A DNA stretch of 64,000 nt from Periglandula ipomoeae IasaF13 (taxonomy: Eukaryota > Ascomycota > Sordariomycetes > Hypocreales > Clavicipitaceae), in contig AFRD01000003.1 of NCBI GenBank assembly GCA_000222875.2, positions 181,638 to 245,637 on the forward strand. Direction: 5' to 3'. Shown piece after piece: positions 59,318 to 64,000 of the stretch. The notes under the pieces are model-generated. The model was not told the DNA's origin, searched no databases, and was given only the letters and a program-made list of their open reading frames with translations. Position 1 is the first letter of the stretch, and every line of letters starts with the position of its first letter. The translations under genes and the position numbers were made by a program.

Positions 59318-62236
59318 ATGAGAGCTTTCGTGCAGAGCTACCCTCCCCTTGGGCAAGTGACTCCAGTCCGGACAAGTCACCTTCTGTTTCACGTGGTTTT
59401 GGAAGTGTCTTTGTGGACATCTATAGACGAAGGGGAGTGGAGCGAAATCAAGCTTAACAAAACGGAGCGTAACCTGGAACCTCAGTTTCTGCAGACACAA
59501 CCTGGCGCAAGCAGTTTTTTATATTTCTCCTGTCCTTTGAACATCGGAAAATATGCTACTTTCACCATCAAATTCCGTTTATCCGGGAATGCACCATGGA
59601 GATGGATTCGTGACGTGGACGGCCTGGGCGATGGTACCATAATCCTACAATCTTCTAAAACGCCTTCAGATCGCCCAAAACTTCATATTCCGAATCTGAA
59701 CTCCGAGTGGAAGGTCTCTTCTGGTATGAGTCAATCGCCAGGCACTCAGCTATGGTCTTTGCAATGTCCCATTAACGGGTCTACCGGGAAACATTCTTCT
59801 GTTCGTGATATTGACGTTGGAACACCATGGGGTTCATTTCTAAGGTAGGCGATCATTCTTGTCTCCTCGTTGCCTTTCTATGGAGTTGTAAACGCTCGTC
59901 GCCCGGAATCCGTATAATTGAAAACTGCCAAACCAGAACCGCCGCTAATCCGGCACAGGTGGTTTGCCTTAGTACGTCATCAACCTGCATGGCTTGGCCC
60001 CAGACAAGGCACAACTCATTTCATCGTAGACCAGGCAGCTGTTCTGTGTTGTTTCCTAAGTCGTGAAGGTAAAAACATGGCTCTGCTTGCGGTCAGCGGT
60101 ATTGATGACGTGTCAGTCACTTTCAGCAGCAACGGCAAAAATACCATCAGCGTTCATGTATGATTGCGATATCTGACGAGGTAACCACTGACGTTGCCAG
60201 GCCCGAAACGATTCTCCATCCGCAGGGACTATCAGGGTCATAATTTCTGAAGGGTTTGACTTCGACCACACTGTTGCTTCTGTCATGTACGAGGCGCGCA
60301 ACCTGGTGTCACCATATGCGGCGCCGCATGTAGCATCTGCCAATAGCGGAAAGATATAAATTCGTGCTACAGCTGAACGACAAGCAGAGTGGTACGATGG
60401 TCTAGGTTTCTGTAAGACATCATCTCAAGTAGTGGAGACTCGACCCTGACATACAACCAGGTACATGGAACTCCTTGGGCCAACAACTTTCAGCGACCAA
60501 ACTTCTCCATGCGGTCAGTGAACTGGCCGAGAACAATATCCATATCACAAACCTCATCATCGATGACAACTGGCAGTCTCTTGACCGTGCGGGCCAAGAC
60601 CAGTCTCAGTACGGATGGTCCGAGTTCGAAGCAGATAAGCAGGCGTTTCCTCATGGGCTCAAAAGCTTGACAGCGAAACTTAGGAAATTGAATAAAGGCA
60701 TCCGGCACATTTTGGTGTGGCACGCCATGTTGGGATACTGGGGTGGCATCTCCCCCGATGGTGCGATTGCCAAGAAGTATAAGACGGCCATTGTGGTACA
60801 AGAGAACAAGAGCCAGCCAAGACTGACTGTCATTGCGAAAGAGGACGTATCACAGTTCTACGACGACTTTTACACCTTCCTTGGCGAATCGGGAATTGAC
60901 GGCGTGAAGACCGATGCTCAAGTTATGCTCGACTTGCTTGAGGAAGCGCCGGATCGTCGAGAACTAACATCGACCTATCTTGATGAATGGGCAAAAGCAT
61001 CGCAGAAGCACTTTGGCGAAAAAGTTATTTCCTGCATGTTGCAGTTTCCTGCGTCTCTATTTTATTCACAGCTGCCATGGGGACGCCAGGAGAGAGTAGT
61101 ACGCAACTCGGACGACTATTTCCCCCACGAACCCGCGTCACACCCATGGCACATTTGGGCGAACGCGCATAATGCCATCTTCACGCAATTTCTCAACGCT
61201 GTCCCGGATTGGGACATGTTTCAATCCGTACATGAATACTCTGAATACCATGCTGCGGCTCGTTGCGTGAGTGGCGGCCCTATCTATCTCACAGACGTTC
61301 CGGGCGAGCATAATATACCTCTTATCAAACAAATGACTGCAGTAGCGCCACTTGGACGCACAATCATTTTAAGGCCGAGTTCTTTGGGGAAATCCATCAG
61401 CCACTATGAGAAGTATGAAGACGGGTCATTACTTAAGATTGGCAGTTACAGCGGTAAGACCTGAGTGAAATCTGCGATTGTGACCTCCCTTTGCTGATCT
61501 TACAAGTAGGCGCATCACAAGCTGGGACTGGCATCATTGGTATTTTCAACGTCTCAGCTCATCATGTTACCGAGCTTTTGTCACTAGATTCCTTCCCCGG
61601 ATATATGCCATCAATTGACTATGTTGTCCGAGCCCATACAACGGGCAGGGTCTCCAATCCAATTTCCACGACGGAGGCCGGGCCATTGATCACCGTATCG
61701 CTTGATGTGCAAGAATATGAGATCCTATTTGCCTTTCCAGTGACTTCATTTGAGAGTACTAAATACGGCAATGGCCATGCCGGCGCATTCGGCTTAACTG
61801 GTAAAATGACTGGCTGTGCTGCCCTGACTGCCAGCTCTGTTCTCAGTCCAAGAGCAGGTGAGGTAGTTATCGTCTGCAATTTGAAAGCACTCGGCACCCT
61901 TGGTACGTTGCTCTCACTCTAGGTTCCTGATTGTGGAGGACCAGCTGACCTCGATAAGGCTTGTTCATCTCGACCCTCCCAGAGATGTGTGTTGAGAACG
62001 ACTTTATGATTGCATTACAAGACGTTCCTGTACCTTTCGAGATTGTCAGACCAAGTGAAGCTGATTGTCACATGCTGGATATTGACCTTGAGCTGGCTTG
62101 GAAATCGATGGGTTTGGGCGACGCACAACGAGATAAGTGTCAAGTGTTCATTCAACGTGTAGAGCAGATGCCTCTGTTCTTCTCTGCGGCAAGTTTAATC
62201 ATACATCATGTCAGCCTCGGGGCAATTTGCCCTTGA
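59318..62236 (+). CDS. GH36 alpha-galactosidase/raffinose-synthase-like protein (in-frame stop)
   Basis: Family GH36 (Sip1/raffinose-synthase branch), expected to act on alpha-galactosides. Exons: 59318-59844, 59959-60157, 60201-60411, 60461-61453, 61510-61902, 61959-62236; introns of 114, 43, 49, 56 and 56 bp. All phases agree and total 866 residues, the usual size, apart from a TAA at 60357-60359. N-terminal beta-sandwich: APWRWIRDVDGLGDGTIIL. Barrel: WYDGLGFCTWNSLGQ, NLIIDDNWQSLD, GIDGVKTDAQ (nucleophile Asp in KTDAQ), VPDWDMFQSVH (acid/base Asp). C-terminal beta-domain: GTGIIGIFNVSAHHVT. The TAA could be removed by an alternative 60-bp intron (60330-60389, GTAGCA...AG) that deletes 20 codons. 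Otherwise the gene is truncated before its catalytic barrel. Confidence 0.78.
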
Positions 62237-62666
62237 GAGGCAGCTTTGTCAAACCATTCGAAATCAAGACCTAGATTCTATTACCTACTTACCTAAGTAG
62301 GTAGGTACATGCCCTGAAGTTCAAGTACCTGGAGCTGGGTTTTGTTGGAGCAGATGACATCGTCTACTGCTTTGAAACGTGCAGGAGCGACCCATCGACC
62401 GTAGCCACTCAGAGGACCCCGCACTGCAGGCTGCCCCGCTCAAAAAGTTCTGCTTCCAGCCCACAGAGGTATAAGAAAAAAAATTTGGGCGACACCGTTT
62501 CTCTCTCTTTGGCCTTCTTCTTTCCTACGGGAAGAAGCGCCGTATCAACCTCAACAAGTCGATCTGTAGTCCTTCGCCAGTTCTTTACTGATCCGACTCA
62601 ACGCTTCGTCTTCGATTTCGATTTCGTCTTTTACTTCTTACCCCCAGTCTTGTGTAATTTCTCGCA
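62237..62666. other. IMPDH promoter and leader
   Basis: It contains a perfect inverted repeat (62283-62302) and, from about 62,510, a CT-rich leader typical of highly expressed fungal genes. Confidence 0.6.
62283..62302. repeat. Perfect inverted repeat, 9-bp arms
   Basis: ACCTACTTA and TAAGTAGGT are exact reverse complements around a CC spacer, inside a run of TACCTA/TAGGTA units. Such CCTA-rich short palindromes are scattered in some Sordariomycete genomes (general impression, not verified). Confidence 0.85.
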
Positions 62667-64000
62667 ATGGCTGCTCTCAACGGCTTCGGCTCCGGCAAGG
62701 TGCTTGACCACACCACCGCCCTCGAGGTTCTGAACGAGTACAAGACTCGCGATGGTCTCGACATCCATGAGCTCATGGACACCACCAAGCATGGCGGTCT
62801 CACCTACAATGACTTCCTGTTGATGCCAGGATACATTGGCTTCCCTGCCTCCGATGTCACTCTTGACTCCGCCATCACCAAGCGCATCACCCTCAAGACT
62901 CCCTTCGTCTCGTCTCCTATGGACACTGTTACGGAGCACGAGATGGCCATTCACATGGCTCTTCAGGGTGGTTTGGGTGTCATTCATCACAATTGCTCCC
63001 CCGAGTCGCAGGCCGACATGGTCCGCAAGGTGAAGCGATACGAAAACGGCTTCATCCTCGACCCTGTGGTCATTGACCGCAACACCACTGTCGGTGAGGC
63101 CAAGGCTCTCAAGGAGAAATGGGGGTTTGGTGGCTTCCCGGTTACCGGTAAGTTCGACATTTCCACTTCCGCGACACCTTTGCAACAATATTCCACAGCA
63201 TGTATATGATTATCACCCATATTCTATATAACTTTCGTTCCACCGTATAGACTTCACGTCATGGGGAGAGAAATACTATGACCACTACACGAATGCACTT
63301 TGAACATCTTTGTCTTGTCTCTGCTTGCGAGGAAATCCGCTAACAGGACCTGTCAACAGAGGACGGCAAGCTTGGCTCAAAGCTGCTAGGCATTGTTACC
63401 AACCGAGACCTTCAATTCGAAGACGACGTCGACGTTCCGGTCGCCAACGTCATGGTCACTGACCTCGTTACGGCGCCCAACGGCGTTACCCTCGTCGAGG
63501 CCAACAAGATTCTGGCCAAGTCCAAGAAGGGAAAGCTGCCCATTGTGGACAAGGAGTTCAACCTTGTTTCCATGATTTCTCGCTCCGATTTGACTAAGAA
63601 CCAGCACTTTCCCTTGGCCTCCAAGCTCCCCGACAGCAAACAGCTTCTCTGTGCTGCTGCCATTGGAACTCGTCCTGAAGACAAGCTGCGTCTGAAGAAG
63701 CTCGTCGATGCTGGTCTTGACATTGTCATCCTCGACAGCTCTCAGGGCAACAGCATGTACCAGATTGAGATGATCAAGTGGATCAAGAACGAGTTCCCTG
63801 GTCTCGACATTATTGGTGGCAATGTCGTCACCCGCGAACAAGCTGCCTCTCTTATTGCGGCTGGTGTTGATGGTCTTCGAATTGGTATGGGCAGTGGCTC
63901 TGCTTGTATCACCCAGGAGGTCATGGCCGTCGGTCGTCCCCAGGCTGCTTCCGTTTACTCTGTCAGCAGCTTCGCCGCTCGCTTCGGCGTGCCTTGCATT
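62667..64000 (+). CDS. IMD: IMP dehydrogenase (3' end outside window)
   Basis: NAD-dependent IMP to XMP conversion, rate-limiting for guanine nucleotides. Exon 1 at 62667-63147; a 212-bp intron at 63148-63359; exon 2 from 63360 past the window edge. 374 residues are visible of the roughly 520-540 usual in fungi. Features: GLTYNDFLLMPGYIGF, the barrel segment SSPMDTVTEHEMAIHMALQG, the CBS-pair region (RYENGFILDPVVI through the CBS-like GIVTNRDLQFEDD and PIVDKEFNLVSMISRSDL), then DAGLDIVILDSSQGNS, GGNVVTREQAASLI and the catalytic-Cys loop GLRIGMGSGSACITQE. The flap and C-terminus lie beyond 64,000. Confidence 0.95.

Noticed and set aside
63880..64000. SACIT loop of IMPDH as an unusual active site or mycophenolate-resistance change
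   Set aside because: I believe Ala here and the following GRPQAASVY are ordinary for filamentous ascomycetes; not a reliable resistance signature, and the gene is incomplete.
1..64000. Transposons, RIP-mutated blocks, CRISPR arrays, rRNA
   Set aside because: No transposase or reverse-transcriptase motifs, terminal repeats, strongly AT-biased blocks or rRNA sequence seen; CRISPR is not expected in a fungus.

Overview
The window is chromosomal DNA of a filamentous ascomycete (Pezizomycotina). Evidence: genes on both strands split by short introns (about 43-212 bp) with GTRNGN donors, CTRAC/CTAAT-type branch points and YAG acceptors; a trifunctional HIS4-type histidine enzyme; a TOS1 cell-wall protein; a Sip1-type GH36 enzyme; no operons. 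Protein style and conserved gene set suggest a Sordariomycete, perhaps Hypocreales; that rank is inference.

Layout. 0-5 kb: minus-strand gene for a secreted, glycine-zipper repeat protein ending in a five-helix, cytochrome-b561-like membrane domain; two frameshifts interrupt it. 5-7.4 kb: no supported gene. 7.4-17.2 kb, all plus: VPS8 (CORVET tether), a PIG-P/GPI19 GPI-anchor subunit, ROK1 DEAD-box helicase, and an unknown 182-residue protein. 17.2-21.4 kb: 4.2 kb without genes, leading into TOS1 (one frameshift). 23.8-34.6 kb: mitochondrial lysyl-tRNA synthetase, ARP4, a TDG/MUG DNA glycosylase, UDP-GlcNAc pyrophosphorylase and thioredoxin reductase. 35.5-42.5 kb, minus: VPS53 (GARP tether) and a membrane FN3/coiled-coil protein. 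44-48 kb: a kinase-fold protein and an HNH-like protein in a gene-poor, accessory-looking stretch. 49.6-64 kb: lipin-type phosphatidate phosphatase, HIS4, TAF9, MPP beta, a GH36 alpha-galactosidase/raffinose-synthase gene with an in-frame stop, and IMP dehydrogenase running off the right edge.

Most genes are conserved single-copy housekeeping genes without a shared pathway. Several are divergent pairs that could share a promoter: MSK1/ARP4, TDG/UAP1, HIS4/TAF9, MPP beta/GH36. UAP1 (UDP-GlcNAc for chitin, N-glycans and GPI), GPI19 (GlcNAc to PI) and TOS1 (wall protein) all belong to cell-surface biogenesis.

The best candidates for something undescribed are the alternating glycine-zipper/b561-like protein, a possible non-AUG mitochondrial form of thioredoxin reductase, and a Kex2-flanked histidine-rich peptide inside TOS1. 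Caution: four apparent indels, three of them at or beside mononucleotide runs, plus one internal stop raise the possibility of base-level assembly errors. Exon borders were deduced by eye; each was checked for reading-phase agreement, not against RNA.
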